From the NCBI GenBank assembly GCA_019120575.1, contig DWUU01000025.1, positions 1-64,000 on the forward strand: DNA of 64,000 bases. Reading direction: 5' to 3'. The notes beneath the pieces were generated by a model. The model was not told where the DNA came from. It did no database searches and worked only from the letters and a program-made list of their open reading frames with translations. This document shows positions 8,441 to 16,345 of this stretch, piece after piece. The DNA is from Candidatus Mediterraneibacter quadrami (lineage in GTDB: Bacteria; Bacillota; Clostridia; Lachnospirales; Lachnospiraceae). The position numbers were made by a program, and so were the translations under genes. The stretch's first letter is position 1, and each line of letters starts with the position of its first letter.

Positions 8441-8469
8441 AGCCTATCACAGATATACAAAACCGTCAA
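8441..8469 (-). promoter_or_regulatory. Promoter of the ABC-F leader transcript
   Basis: TTGACG (8464-8469) and TAGGCT (8441-8446) on the minus strand, spaced by 17 bases. The predicted start is near 8434, just ahead of the leader-peptide ribosome binding site. Confidence 0.65.
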
Positions 8470-8479
8470 GTTACAAAAA

Positions 8480-8593
8480 TCATGTCCTGCTCTTCTGTAT
8501 CCACCAGATCTGGACTCCTATATTGACCGCTGCCGCCAGAAGGCACAGAACCAAAGGGAGACCGATTCCCTGCGATGCAAGTATTATGCACAC
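8480..8593 (-). other. Possible membrane-peptide ORF or gene remnant
   Basis: Between agcS and the ABC-F promoter one frame reads a hydrophobic peptide (VCIILASQGIGLPLVLCLLA) ending with a Trp-rich, basic tail before a stop at 8480-8482. The frame is open further upstream to about 8625 but has no ATG and no convincing ribosome binding site; GTG at 8591-8593 is the only nearby start. It could be the C-terminal relic of a small membrane protein. Nothing else is seen in 8600-8690 apart from purine-rich sequence. Confidence 0.25.
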
Positions 8594-8691
8594 AAAGATC
8601 TCAGCGCCTCTGAAACTATAGCATTCTCAGCCTCCTTGATTCCCATAACTTCTTTATCTCTCCTTTCCCCTCCCCCGGATGCGATCTGCTC

Positions 8692-10119
8692 TTATTTTTT
8701 ACTTTTTCCCATCACGTTCTGCTCATAGTCTCTGAGCGATGCCAGCGCTTTCGGCGCCAGCGGGATGAGCGCGATCATATTGAACACGGTCATCAGACCC
8801 ACGCCCACATCGCCCAGATCCCAGACAAACTGGTATGCCGCCAGGCCGCCGATGAAGAGCATGACGAGTGCCAGCACCTTGTAAAGCGTCTGGGAGATCC
8901 AGTTGTCCCCGAAAAGGTACGCCACATTCGGGCGGGCATAGAAAAGGATGCCCAGGAAGGTGGAGAAACTGAACAGCCACAGGATCACCGCGATGAAGAT
9001 CACGCCGAATTCACCCAGATGATACTGCATGGCTGTCTGGAGAAGGTCCATTCCCTCCAGTCCTTTTGTCATGGCCTCCGGCGTCAGCAGCATGATCATG
9101 GCCGAGCAGGTGCAGATGAGCAGCGTATCGATAAATACGCCCAGCGCCTGCAGGAGTCCTTCTTTTGCCGGATGGCTGATATCCGCCGCCGCTGCCGCAC
9201 AGGGCGCGGACCCGGAACCCGCCTCGTTGGAAAAGAGTCCACGCTTCGCACCGTTCATAATGACCGCGCCGATCCCGCCGGCCACAACCTGACGGAATCC
9301 GAACGCCTCGGCGAAGATGCGCCCGAACACATCCGGAAGCTGACCTGCATTTTTCACAATAATGAACAGCGTGATAAAGAAGTAGCAGGCCGCCATGATC
9401 GGCACCATGATATCCAGCACTTTCACCGTCGCATTTTTCCTGAGGACGATGACCGCCGCGATCACCACCAGTACGATGGTCGAATAAATGGGCGGCACAT
9501 GGAATGCATTTTCAAACGATGAAGAAATGGAATTGCTGATCACCTGGCTGATGCCGCACCAGCAGATCAAGCCGGAGACGGCAAATAAAACTGCAAGGAC
9601 CGACTTCCTGCTCCCGGCGGCTGCACCTTTTTTCTTCGCACGGCGTTCATTCATGAATGAATGGATATAGTAGGCCGGACCGCCCCGGTATCCGCCGTAG
9701 AGTGGATCTTTTTCCTTATAGAGCTGGGCCAGCGTCGCCTCAATAAACGCGGTGGAGGAACCCACAAGGGCGATCACCCACATCCAGAACACCGCGCCGG
9801 CGCCGCCGGCGGAGATAGCCGCCACCACGCCCACCAGGTTGCCCATTCCTACACGGCAGGCTGTGGAGACGATAAGCGCCTGGACGCCGGAGATGCCTTC
9901 CCGCTCTTCTTCTTCGATCTTCCTGTTATTCTCCACCGTCACTTTAATCATCTCCGGAAAGAGCCTGAAGGGGAGAAACCGGGTCCGCACCGTAAAATAC
10001 AGCCCCGCCGGGATCAGGATCAGCACCAGCAGGGAGATCCCCAGGGAACTTCCGCCCGGCAGGGGGATCGTGATCAGATCGCCCCAGAGTATATTATAAA
10101 CTGCTTGAAATATGGCCAT
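8692..10119 (-). CDS. Sodium:alanine/glycine symporter (AGCS family)
   Basis: A 475-residue polytopic carrier of the AGCS (AlsT/AgcS) family, which moves alanine or glycine into the cell with sodium. Features include RTRFLPFRLFPEM after the first helix, VGMGNLVGVVAAISAGG (about 90-106) and the family motif RGLFSNEAGSGSAP near 294-307. The track ORF is extended to 10317 through the znuB gene; the real start at 10119 has GAAAGGAG before it and begins MAIFQAVYNILWGDL. It is 14 bases after znuB, so it is probably the last gene of the marR-thyA-folA-znu run. Confidence 0.9.
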   Translation of the reverse strand: MAIFQAVYNILWGDLITIPLPGGSSLGISLLVLILIPAGLYFTVRTRFLPFRLFPEMIKVTVENNRKIEEEEREGISGVQALIVSTACRVGMGNLVGVVAAISAGGAGAVFWMWVIALVGSSTAFIEATLAQLYKEKDPLYGGYRGGPAYYIHSFMNERRAKKKGAAAGSRKSVLAVLFAVSGLICWCGISQVISNSISSSFENAFHVPPIYSTIVLVVIAAVIVLRKNATVKVLDIMVPIMAACYFFITLFIIVKNAGQLPDVFGRIFAEAFGFRQVVAGGIGAVIMNGAKRGLFSNEAGSGSAPCAAAAADISHPAKEGLLQALGVFIDTLLICTCSAMIMLLTPEAMTKGLEGMDLLQTAMQYHLGEFGVIFIAVILWLFSFSTFLGILFYARPNVAYLFGDNWISQTLYKVLALVMLFIGGLAAYQFVWDLGDVGVGLMTVFNMIALIPLAPKALASLRDYEQNVMGKSKK

Positions 10120-10133
10120 TTCTTTTTCTCCTT

Positions 10134-10958
10134 TCACACCGCGCCCTTCTGTTTCAGCATACCGATTACAGAATATACAAGGAGCGCCGCGATATTTGCC
10201 ATCACCACACTGGCTCCGGCCGGCGTTGCCCACACGTAGGACACCGCAATGCCTGCGATCAGGCAGACTACCGAGATCACCGCCGAACTGATCATCACGC
10301 TTTTGAATGTCCGGCATACCCGCATGGACGTGAGCGCCGGGAAAATGATCAGGCTGGAGATCAGAAGCGCGCCCATCATCCGCATCCCAAGAACGATGGT
10401 CACCGCTGTGAGCACCGCGATCAGCGTATTGTAGAGATCCGCCTTCACCCCTGTCGCCCGGGCGAATGTCTCGTCAAATGTAATGGCAAAGATCTTGTGG
10501 TAAAAGAACACAAAAAGCGCCAGCACGATCACCGCCATTACCACGCTCAGCACCACATCCTCATCACTCATGGCAAGGATGCTGCCGAACATGTAATTAT
10601 AAACATCCGTATTCATCCCCGTGGTCATGGAGATCACCATCACGCCCACCGCCAGCGAACTGGTGGAGATAAGCGCGATCGCCGCATCCCCTTTAATCCG
10701 GCTGTTCCCGCGGATACGCAGGAGCAGCACGGCCGCCAGGATCACCACCGGGATCGCCACCGCAAGGGGCGCCAGATTGAGGGACGCCGCCACAGCCAGG
10801 GCGCCGAACCCCACGTGGGAAAGGCCGTCGCCGATCATGGAATACCGTTTCAGCACCAGGCTCACGCCCAGGAGCGCCGAACAGAGGGCCACCAGGGAAC
10901 CGACCGCGAAGGCCCGCACCATGAAGGGATAGGAAAGCATTTCAATGATCGTGTCCAT
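10134..10958 (-). CDS. znuB: Zinc-type metal ABC transporter permease
   Basis: A 274-residue ABC-3 family permease with about eight hydrophobic helices, for example VGSLVALCSALLGVSLVLKR near residues 20-39. The conserved GDGLSHVGFGALAVA (about 43-57) is the cytoplasmic coupling region, and GMRMMGALLISSLIIFPA near 188 is typical of ZnuB/AdcB. Its start codon overlaps the znuC stop as TGATG, so it is translationally coupled. With ZnuC and the His-rich ZnuA it should import zinc; manganese is possible but less likely given the histidine-rich loop of ZnuA. Confidence 0.92.
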   Translation of the reverse strand: MDTIIEMLSYPFMVRAFAVGSLVALCSALLGVSLVLKRYSMIGDGLSHVGFGALAVAASLNLAPLAVAIPVVILAAVLLLRIRGNSRIKGDAAIALISTSSLAVGVMVISMTTGMNTDVYNYMFGSILAMSDEDVVLSVVMAVIVLALFVFFYHKIFAITFDETFARATGVKADLYNTLIAVLTAVTIVLGMRMMGALLISSLIIFPALTSMRVCRTFKSVMISSAVISVVCLIAGIAVSYVWATPAGASVVMANIAALLVYSVIGMLKQKGAV

Positions 10959-11662
10959 CAGTCCGCACCTCCCAGAAATCTCCTGCCCACCGGGCTTCTC
11001 TTATATTCCTCCGTTGTCCCGAAGAAGAGCGCCGTCTCCTGCAGATGCAGGATGTGGCTGGCGTCTTTTACCGCGCTCTCGATATCGTGGGAAACCATCA
11101 CCACCGCAATGCCGGACTCCCGGTTGATCCGCCGGATCAACTGGTAGAATTCTCCGGTCACGATCGGATCCAGGCCGGTCACCGGCTCGTCGAGGAGCAG
11201 CAGGCTTTTCGTCGCACACAGCGCCCGCGCCAGGAGCACGCGCTGCTTCTGCCCGCCGGAGAGGTCCCGGAAACACTGCCTTGCCAGATCCCGGATCCCC
11301 AGCAGGTCCATCTTCTCAACAGCCGCTTTTCTGTCCGCCGCCGTGTAAAACGGATGGAAGCCCCGGCTGTTCAGCCTGCCGGAGCGCACCACCTCATAGA
11401 CGCTGGCCGGAAAATCTTTCTGCACATCCGTCTGCTGGGGCAGATAGCCGATCTCCGTCTGCTTCAGTCCGTTCCCGTAGATGATCTGTCCTTTTTCAAC
11501 ATTCTTCAACCCGAGAAGGCTGCGGACCAGCGTGCTCTTGCCGGAACCGTTTTCCCCGACAATGCACAGATAATCGCCCGGGTCGATCTGGAAATCCAGA
11601 TCCTTCACCACCGTCTGTCCCTCGTAGCCGATGGATATATTTTCACATTTTATGAGCGCCAT
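10958..11662 (-). CDS. znuC: Zinc-type metal ABC transporter ATPase
   Basis: A 234-residue ABC ATPase with Walker A GENGSGKSTL (about 36-45), Q-loop YLPQQTD, signature LSGGQKQR (about 137-144) and Walker B LLLLDEPVTGLD. Standard length for ZnuC/AdcC. It overlaps znuA and znuB by one base on each side (TGATG), showing tight coupling. It powers the importer formed with the neighbouring permease and lipoprotein. Confidence 0.92.
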   Translation of the reverse strand: MALIKCENISIGYEGQTVVKDLDFQIDPGDYLCIVGENGSGKSTLVRSLLGLKNVEKGQIIYGNGLKQTEIGYLPQQTDVQKDFPASVYEVVRSGRLNSRGFHPFYTAADRKAAVEKMDLLGIRDLARQCFRDLSGGQKQRVLLARALCATKSLLLLDEPVTGLDPIVTGEFYQLIRRINRESGIAVVMVSHDIESAVKDASHILHLQETALFFGTTEEYKRSPVGRRFLGGAD

Positions 11663-12708
11663 CAGTTCAGGACCTCCTTCAGCGTCTCCACATTTTTCTG
11701 CATCATGGAGAGATAAGTCTCCCCGTTTTCAAAATCATCCGCCGACAGATTGTGGCAGCTGTAAAACACGCGCACATCCGTCCCCGCTGCCTCTGCGACG
11801 GCATTGGCGATATCGTCGTTGCTCAGTTCCATTTTCAGCACGGAGGGCACCTGCTCCTCCTGCGCTTTCCGGATCAGGAACACCATCGTGGCCGCGCTGG
11901 GCTCCGTATCACCCGCACAGCCGGGAAAAGCGGCATAATAATCAAGGCCGTATTCGTCGGCAAAATACCGGAACGGGAAACGGTCCCCGAAGATGAGCAC
12001 ACGACGCTTTGCATGGGATACCACATCCCGGAACTGCCCGTCCAGTCCGGCCAGTTCTTCCTGATAAGCAGCGGCATTTTGCTCATACACCCTGCTGTTC
12101 TCCGGATCCGCCCGGCAGAGCAGCCGGCAGATCTCCTCTGTGATCGCGGACGCGTTGACCGGGGAAGTCCACACATGCTCGTCGATCTCATGGACCGACT
12201 CCGGTTCCTCCTCATGGTCCGCATCCGACGCATCTTCCTCATGCTCATGCCCGCCGGACTCTTTCATGCCTTCCACATGTTCCTCTTCCACCGTCTCCAC
12301 ACAGTCTGTCAGGCGCAGGGTCAGCCGGCCATTGTCCGGCATAGAGCTTAAGATATCCTCCACCCACACATCATTTTCCCCGCCTGTATAGATGAAAATG
12401 TCACAGTCCTGGATGGCAATGATGTCCTGGGGCGTCGGTTCATAAGAATGGCTCTCCTCGCCGGGCTTCAGAAGCATCTTCAGGTCCGCCCGGTCCCCGA
12501 CGATCTCCCGCACGAAATCATAGGGCGGAAAGATGGTGGTGACCACGCGGAGTCTGTTGTCCTGCCCGGGGCCGTCCTTCGTCTCCTGATCTGTGCCGCT
12601 GATCGCTCCCAAGCATCCGCCGCAGAAAACCGTCAGGCACAGAACAGACAGAACGGACAGCACGACTGCTGCCCGCTTCCGCACCGAATGTTTATTTTTT
12701 GCGTTCAT
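11662..12708 (-). CDS. znuA: Zinc-binding lipoprotein of the ABC importer, His/Glu-rich loop
   Basis: A 348-residue cluster A-I solute-binding protein. The signal peptide ends in a lipobox-like FCGGC at about residues 28-32. The core has VVTTIFPPYDFVREI, the metal ligand His in EESHSYEPTPQD, and later DEHVW and the usual C-terminal EAAGTDVRVF. A flexible loop at about residues 150-180 is rich in His, Glu and Asp (GGHEHEEDASDADHEEE), typical of ZnuA/AdcA and favouring zinc. The start at ATG 12708 overlaps folA by 17 bases; a GTG at 12753 is possible but lies further into folA. Confidence 0.9.
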   Translation of the reverse strand: MNAKNKHSVRKRAAVVLSVLSVLCLTVFCGGCLGAISGTDQETKDGPGQDNRLRVVTTIFPPYDFVREIVGDRADLKMLLKPGEESHSYEPTPQDIIAIQDCDIFIYTGGENDVWVEDILSSMPDNGRLTLRLTDCVETVEEEHVEGMKESGGHEHEEDASDADHEEEPESVHEIDEHVWTSPVNASAITEEICRLLCRADPENSRVYEQNAAAYQEELAGLDGQFRDVVSHAKRRVLIFGDRFPFRYFADEYGLDYYAAFPGCAGDTEPSAATMVFLIRKAQEEQVPSVLKMELSNDDIANAVAEAAGTDVRVFYSCHNLSADDFENGETYLSMMQKNVETLKEVLN

Positions 12709-13183
12709 ATTTCGTAAAACAGAATTCCAGGTCAAAACAGGTCTGCTCCTCACTTTCTTCTGTCATCTCCCAGTCGTCCATGGCGTCCAGATCCGGGAAA
12801 TATGCGTCCGCCTGAAAGGCATGGTCGATCTTTGTCACAAGGGCCGTATCACAGTACGGCAGAAGCATCCGGTAAATGCTCTCGCCGCCGATCACATAAA
12901 TATCCTCGCTGTTATATTTCTTCAGTTCCTCCAGAAGCTCCTCTTCCGAATGGACAAGGACGGCGTCCTTTACCTGATAGTTTCTGTTGGAAGTCAGCAC
13001 AATATTCGTCCGGTTCTTAAGCGGCATCCCGTTCGGGAAGCTCTCCAGCGTCTTCCGGCCCATCACCACGACTTTGCCCGTGGTTGTCTGACGGAAAAAT
13101 TTCATGTCCGAGGGGATGCTCACGAGCAGACGGTTTTTGTACCCGATCCCCCAGTTTTTATCTGCTGATGCGATTGCTTTCAT
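12692..13183 (-). CDS. folA: Dihydrofolate reductase
   Basis: A 163-residue DHFR that reduces dihydrofolate with NADPH to regenerate tetrahydrofolate after the thymidylate synthase reaction. Diagnostic elements are IASADKNWGIGYKNRLL at the N-terminus, the VVVMGRKTLESFP nucleotide site and the DIYVIGGESIYRMLL motif near residue 94. The acidic active-site residue is in PSDMKFF. The start has GGAAAGGAG before it. It lies 18 bases downstream of thyA, the usual pairing for dTMP synthesis. Confidence 0.96.
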   Translation of the reverse strand: MKAIASADKNWGIGYKNRLLVSIPSDMKFFRQTTTGKVVVMGRKTLESFPNGMPLKNRTNIVLTSNRNYQVKDAVLVHSEEELLEELKKYNSEDIYVIGGESIYRMLLPYCDTALVTKIDHAFQADAYFPDLDAMDDWEMTEESEEQTCFDLEFCFTKYERKK

Positions 13184-13201
13184 GATCCATGCTCCTTTCC
13201 G

Positions 13202-14050
13202 CTACACCGCGATCGGAATGTTTTTGATCTGCGGATGTGTCTGATAATCGTCAAGTCTCACATCGTCCGGCGTAAAGTCATAGAAATCCTTTACTTCCGG
13301 GTTGAGCCAGAATTTTGGCGCCGGGTAAGGCTCCCTGGCGATCAGTTCCTCGATCATCGGGATATGCCGGTCGTAAATATGTGCGTCCGCGATCACATGC
13401 ACCAGTTCGCCCGGCTTCATGCCGCACACCTGGGCCAGCATATAGATCAGCACCGCATACTGGCACACGTTCCAGTTATTTGCCGCCAGCACGTCCTGGG
13501 AGCGCTGGTTCAGGATCCCGTTCAGGGTCAGTACGTCGCTGTCTTTTTCTTTCGTCACATTAAATGTCATGCTGTACGCGCACGGATACAGGTGCATCTC
13601 GTGGAGATCCTGGTGCACGTAAATGTTGGTCATGATCCGGCGGCTGTACGGATTATTCTTCAGGTCATAGATCACCCGGTCGGTCTGATCCATCATCCCT
13701 TCCTTATACTGGTGCTTCACGCCCATCTGATAGCCGTACGCCTTGCCGATGGAGCCGGTCTCGTCCGCCCAGCTGTCCCAGATATGGCTGCGGAGCTCAT
13801 GCACGTTATTGGACTTCTTCTGCCAGATCCACAGCATCTCGTCCACACAGCTCTTGATGGCCGTGCGGCGGAGCGTCAGCGCCGGAAATTCTTTCGACAG
13901 GTCATAGCGGTTGACCACCCCAAACTTCTTGATCGTGTATGCGGGCGTTCCGTCCTCCCACACCGGACGTACTTTCTCGCCTTCCGTACTCGTGCCGTTA
14001 TCAATGATGTCCCGGCACATATCAATAAAAATCTTGTCTGCGCAGCTCAT
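13202..14050 (-). CDS. thyA: Thymidylate synthase
   Basis: A 282-residue ThyA that methylates dUMP with methylenetetrahydrofolate. The active-site region is HLYPCAYSMTFNV (catalytic Cys in PCAYS) followed by LNQRSQDVLAANNWN, with the C-terminal HIYDRHIPMIEELI nucleotide-binding segment. The track ORF starts at 14095; the start at 14050 (MSCADKIF) is favoured by AGAAGGAG just before it. It heads the thyA-folA pair in the operon and is preceded by a MarR regulator gene 41 bases upstream. Confidence 0.96.
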   Translation of the reverse strand: MSCADKIFIDMCRDIIDNGTSTEGEKVRPVWEDGTPAYTIKKFGVVNRYDLSKEFPALTLRRTAIKSCVDEMLWIWQKKSNNVHELRSHIWDSWADETGSIGKAYGYQMGVKHQYKEGMMDQTDRVIYDLKNNPYSRRIMTNIYVHQDLHEMHLYPCAYSMTFNVTKEKDSDVLTLNGILNQRSQDVLAANNWNVCQYAVLIYMLAQVCGMKPGELVHVIADAHIYDRHIPMIEELIAREPYPAPKFWLNPEVKDFYDFTPDDVRLDDYQTHPQIKNIPIAV

Positions 14051-14091
14051 GGTTTTCTCCTTCTTAAATCTTTTTTTATATCCCGGTCCGT

Positions 14092-14526
14092 TCACGGATC
14101 CGCGATGTTGTAAAGCAGCTTTTCCAGGTTTTTCCTCAGCGCGTCCGTCTCCCTGCGGGTCATCCCCCGCGTCAGTTCTTTGTCAAGCTTCTTCCGGTCC
14201 GCATCCATACGCCGCTGGATATCGTAAGCTTTCTCGGTCAGATAGATGTTCTTCTTTCTCCGGTCATGTGCGTTCGGTACACAGAGGATATATCCTTTTT
14301 CATCCAGCCGTTTCAGGATCCCGGTCACTGTGGGATTTTTCAGGTTCAGGTTCTTCTCCACATCCCGCTGGCTGACCTCTTCTTTGCTTGTACGGAAAAG
14401 ATAATCAAGAACCGCACACTGGGATGAAGTGATCCCGATCTTCTTCAGTCTCTCATTAAGGTCCTTCTCATATACATTATTAATCTTTTTGATCATAAAG
14501 CCGATCGGCTGGTTTCTCTTCTCCAT
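14092..14526 (-). CDS. MarR-family regulator
   Basis: A 144-residue winged-helix protein: GITSSQCAVLDYLFRTSKEE, recognition helix LNLKNPTVTGILKRLDEKG and the wing with DRRKKNIYLTEKA are the MarR signature. The start at 14526 is set by GGCGGAGG; the longer track ORF has no support. It is the first gene of the run leading to thyA, folA and the zinc importer. The zinc sensor AdcR is a MarR protein, but the histidines AdcR uses are absent here (only one His, in the wing), so zinc sensing is not supported. Its ligand is unknown. Confidence 0.88.
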   Translation of the reverse strand: MEKRNQPIGFMIKKINNVYEKDLNERLKKIGITSSQCAVLDYLFRTSKEEVSQRDVEKNLNLKNPTVTGILKRLDEKGYILCVPNAHDRRKKNIYLTEKAYDIQRRMDADRKKLDKELTRGMTRRETDALRKNLEKLLYNIADP

Positions 14527-14569
14527 CTGTATCCTCCGCCGGCGCTGCGGCATTTCTTCCTGTTCCAAC

Positions 14570-14598
14570 AGTATAGCATGCGATATATCATCCCGCAA
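14570..14598 (-). promoter_or_regulatory. Promoter of the marR-thyA-folA-znu run
   Basis: TTGCGG (14593-14598) and TATACT (14570-14575) on the minus strand with a 17-base spacer containing GATATATC. No other strong promoter is seen between it and agcS, so it may drive all seven genes. Confidence 0.6.
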
Positions 14599-14616
14599 TG
14601 GCTGACCCGGCTTTTC

Positions 14617-15966
14617 TCAGACAGATTTCCGAACGGAGACACGCCGCACCAGAAGCCCGATGACCGCACCGATAAGCGCCGGGCACACCCAGCCGAATCC
14701 CTGGCGGGAGAACGGCAGCACCTCCAGCGCCGCATCCGTGACCGTTTTCACAAATGCCGTACCGCTGACCACCGCCGGCAGCTGGCGCAGGGCATCGCAC
14801 ACTGCTCCCACCGCCGTAAATCCGATGGTCCACTGATAGACGCACCGGCTGCCGCCGAAGAACCGGTGGCAGAATGTAAGGATGATCAGGACGATCGCCA
14901 GCGGATAGAGGAACATAAGCATCGGTACCGTATAGGCGATGATCGCGTCGAGTCCCAGATTGGCGATCAGAAAGGACAGGACGCAGAAGCCCGCGGCCCA
15001 TACCGGATAGGACGGCCCGCCGGGGAAAAGCTTCACAAATGTCTTCCCGCAGCTTGTGATCAGTCCTACCGCTGTCTTCAGGCACGCCACGGTCACCGTA
15101 GCCGCCAGGATCAGCGCGCCGGCGGTGCCGAAATAGTATCCGGCGATCTGGGAGAGGGCCTCCCCGCCGTTTGACGCTGCCTCAAAGGCGCCTCTGCTCT
15201 GGGCGCCCACCGCTGTGACCAGCACATATATAAGCGCCATAAGGATCGAACTGAAGACGCCTGCTTTCACTGTATTCTTCGCGATCTCCCCCGGTTCTTC
15301 CGCACCAAGACTGCGGACCGCATCCACAACCACAATGCCGAATGCCAGCCCGGCGAGAGCATCCATTGTATTGTAGCCTTCCAGAAGCCCCGTAAAAAGC
15401 GCGTCATCCGCATATCCCGCCTGAGGCGCGATCTCCGCGATCCTGCCGGCCGGCGACAGCAGCGCGCGCACGAGCAGAATGCCCAGGCAGACAAGGAAGA
15501 GCGGCGTGAGCACCTTGCCGATCCAGGTCATGATCTGGCCCGGCCTCAGGGAAAAGAACAGGACCAACGCAAAAAAGGCGAGAGAAAATACTGCCAGGCC
15601 GAAAGTTTGGTCCGCGCCCGGGGCGATGCCTTCAATCCCGACGGTATAAGAAACCGTGGCACATCGAGGGATCGCAAAGAACGGTCCGATGGTGAGATAT
15701 AAGACACAGGTAAAAAAGAGCCCGTACCGCTTTCCCACCCGGCTGCTCAGTTCCAGCAGGCCGTTCTGCCTGCTGATGCCAAGCGCCGCCACACCGAGGA
15801 GCGGCAGCCCCACGCCGGTGATCAGGAACCCTGCGGACGCCTGCCACATATGGCTGCCGGCCAGCTGTCCCATAGACGCCGGGAAGATCAGGTTTCCCGC
15901 CCCGAAAAACATCCCGAACAGCATGCTTGCGACCAGCATGATCTCTTTCACACTTAACTTTTTCAT
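14617..15966 (-). CDS. brnQ: Branched-chain amino acid:cation symporter
   Basis: A 449-residue LIVCS-family carrier with about 12 hydrophobic helices, importing leucine, isoleucine and valine with sodium or proton. The opening MLFGMFFGAGNLIFPASMG (about 15-33) and GPFFAIPRCATVSYTVG near 103 are family signatures. Length is normal. GGGGATG precedes the start. It stands behind the tRNA-Gly terminator; I looked for a T-box leader in the 70 bases upstream and saw none. Confidence 0.93.
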   Translation of the reverse strand: MKKLSVKEIMLVASMLFGMFFGAGNLIFPASMGQLAGSHMWQASAGFLITGVGLPLLGVAALGISRQNGLLELSSRVGKRYGLFFTCVLYLTIGPFFAIPRCATVSYTVGIEGIAPGADQTFGLAVFSLAFFALVLFFSLRPGQIMTWIGKVLTPLFLVCLGILLVRALLSPAGRIAEIAPQAGYADDALFTGLLEGYNTMDALAGLAFGIVVVDAVRSLGAEEPGEIAKNTVKAGVFSSILMALIYVLVTAVGAQSRGAFEAASNGGEALSQIAGYYFGTAGALILAATVTVACLKTAVGLITSCGKTFVKLFPGGPSYPVWAAGFCVLSFLIANLGLDAIIAYTVPMLMFLYPLAIVLIILTFCHRFFGGSRCVYQWTIGFTAVGAVCDALRQLPAVVSGTAFVKTVTDAALEVLPFSRQGFGWVCPALIGAVIGLLVRRVSVRKSV

Positions 15967-16035
15967 AACAGATGCATCCCCTGCAGATTATCATTCTGCG
16001 CACAGACGGTTTCAGTCCGCGTACAGGTATAACAA

Positions 16036-16089
16036 AAAAGCTGTTAAAATAATCACCCATTCATATGGATTCTTATTTTAACAGCTTTT
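16036..16089 (-). terminator. Terminator after tRNA-Gly
   Basis: A perfect 17-bp inverted repeat (AAAAGCTGTTAAAATAA, 16036-16052 with 16073-16089) followed on the minus strand by a run of T. It directly follows the tRNA and ends its transcript ahead of brnQ. Confidence 0.8.
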
Positions 16090-16095
16090 CTGAAG

Positions 16096-16168
16096 AGCGA
16101 CAGACGGGGTTCGAACCCGCGACCCCGACCTTGGCAAGGTCGTACTCTACCAACTGAGCCACTGTCGC
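16096..16168 (-). tRNA. tRNA-Gly (anticodon GCC)
   Basis: A 73-base cloverleaf: 7-bp acceptor GCGACAG/CTGTCGC with discriminator T, D-arm GCTC-AGTTGGTA-GAGT, anticodon stem CGACC/GGTCG with loop TTGCCAA (anticodon GCC), and T-arm GCGGGTTCGAACCCCGT. CCA is not encoded. A short hairpin (GTTCCGGT/ACCGGAAC, 16177-16200) lies in the 5' leader. Confidence 0.97.
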
Positions 16169-16208
16169 ATTTGTTGTGTTCCGGTGTTTCCTGACCGGAA
16201 CAATAAAT

Positions 16209-16237
16209 ACTATACTACAGGTATTTTCGAATGTCAA
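16209..16237 (-). promoter_or_regulatory. Promoter of tRNA-Gly
   Basis: TTGACA (16232-16237) and TATAGT (16209-16214) on the minus strand with a 17-base spacer, a near-consensus vegetative promoter about 40 bases before the tRNA. Confidence 0.85.
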
Positions 16238-16280
16238 CACTTTTTTTAACTTTTTTTACTCCGTTTTTATATTTTCTGTC

Positions 16281-16309
16281 TGTACAAATTTCCGTTCTTT
16301 TTCTATAAT
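16281..16309 (+). promoter_or_regulatory. Promoter of the MFS gene
   Basis: TATAAT at 16304-16309 with TGTACA 17 bases upstream (16281-16286), 37 bases before the start codon. The -10 is perfect; the -35 is weak. Confidence 0.55.
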
Positions 16310-16345
16310 AGTCTGGCTGATATTCTGACACGGAGGTACATACAG

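Noticed and set aside
10120-10317. 66-codon N-terminal extension of the AgcS ORF in the track
   Set aside because: It is out-of-frame znuB sequence; the ribosome binding site and homology start at 10119.
14092-14526. AdcR-type zinc sensor identity for the MarR gene
   Set aside because: The context is tempting, but the histidine and cysteine ligands of AdcR are missing.
15967-16035. T-box or other amino-acid-sensing leader ahead of brnQ
   Set aside because: The gap is too short, and there is no T-box motif; the nearby hairpin belongs to the tRNA-Gly transcript.
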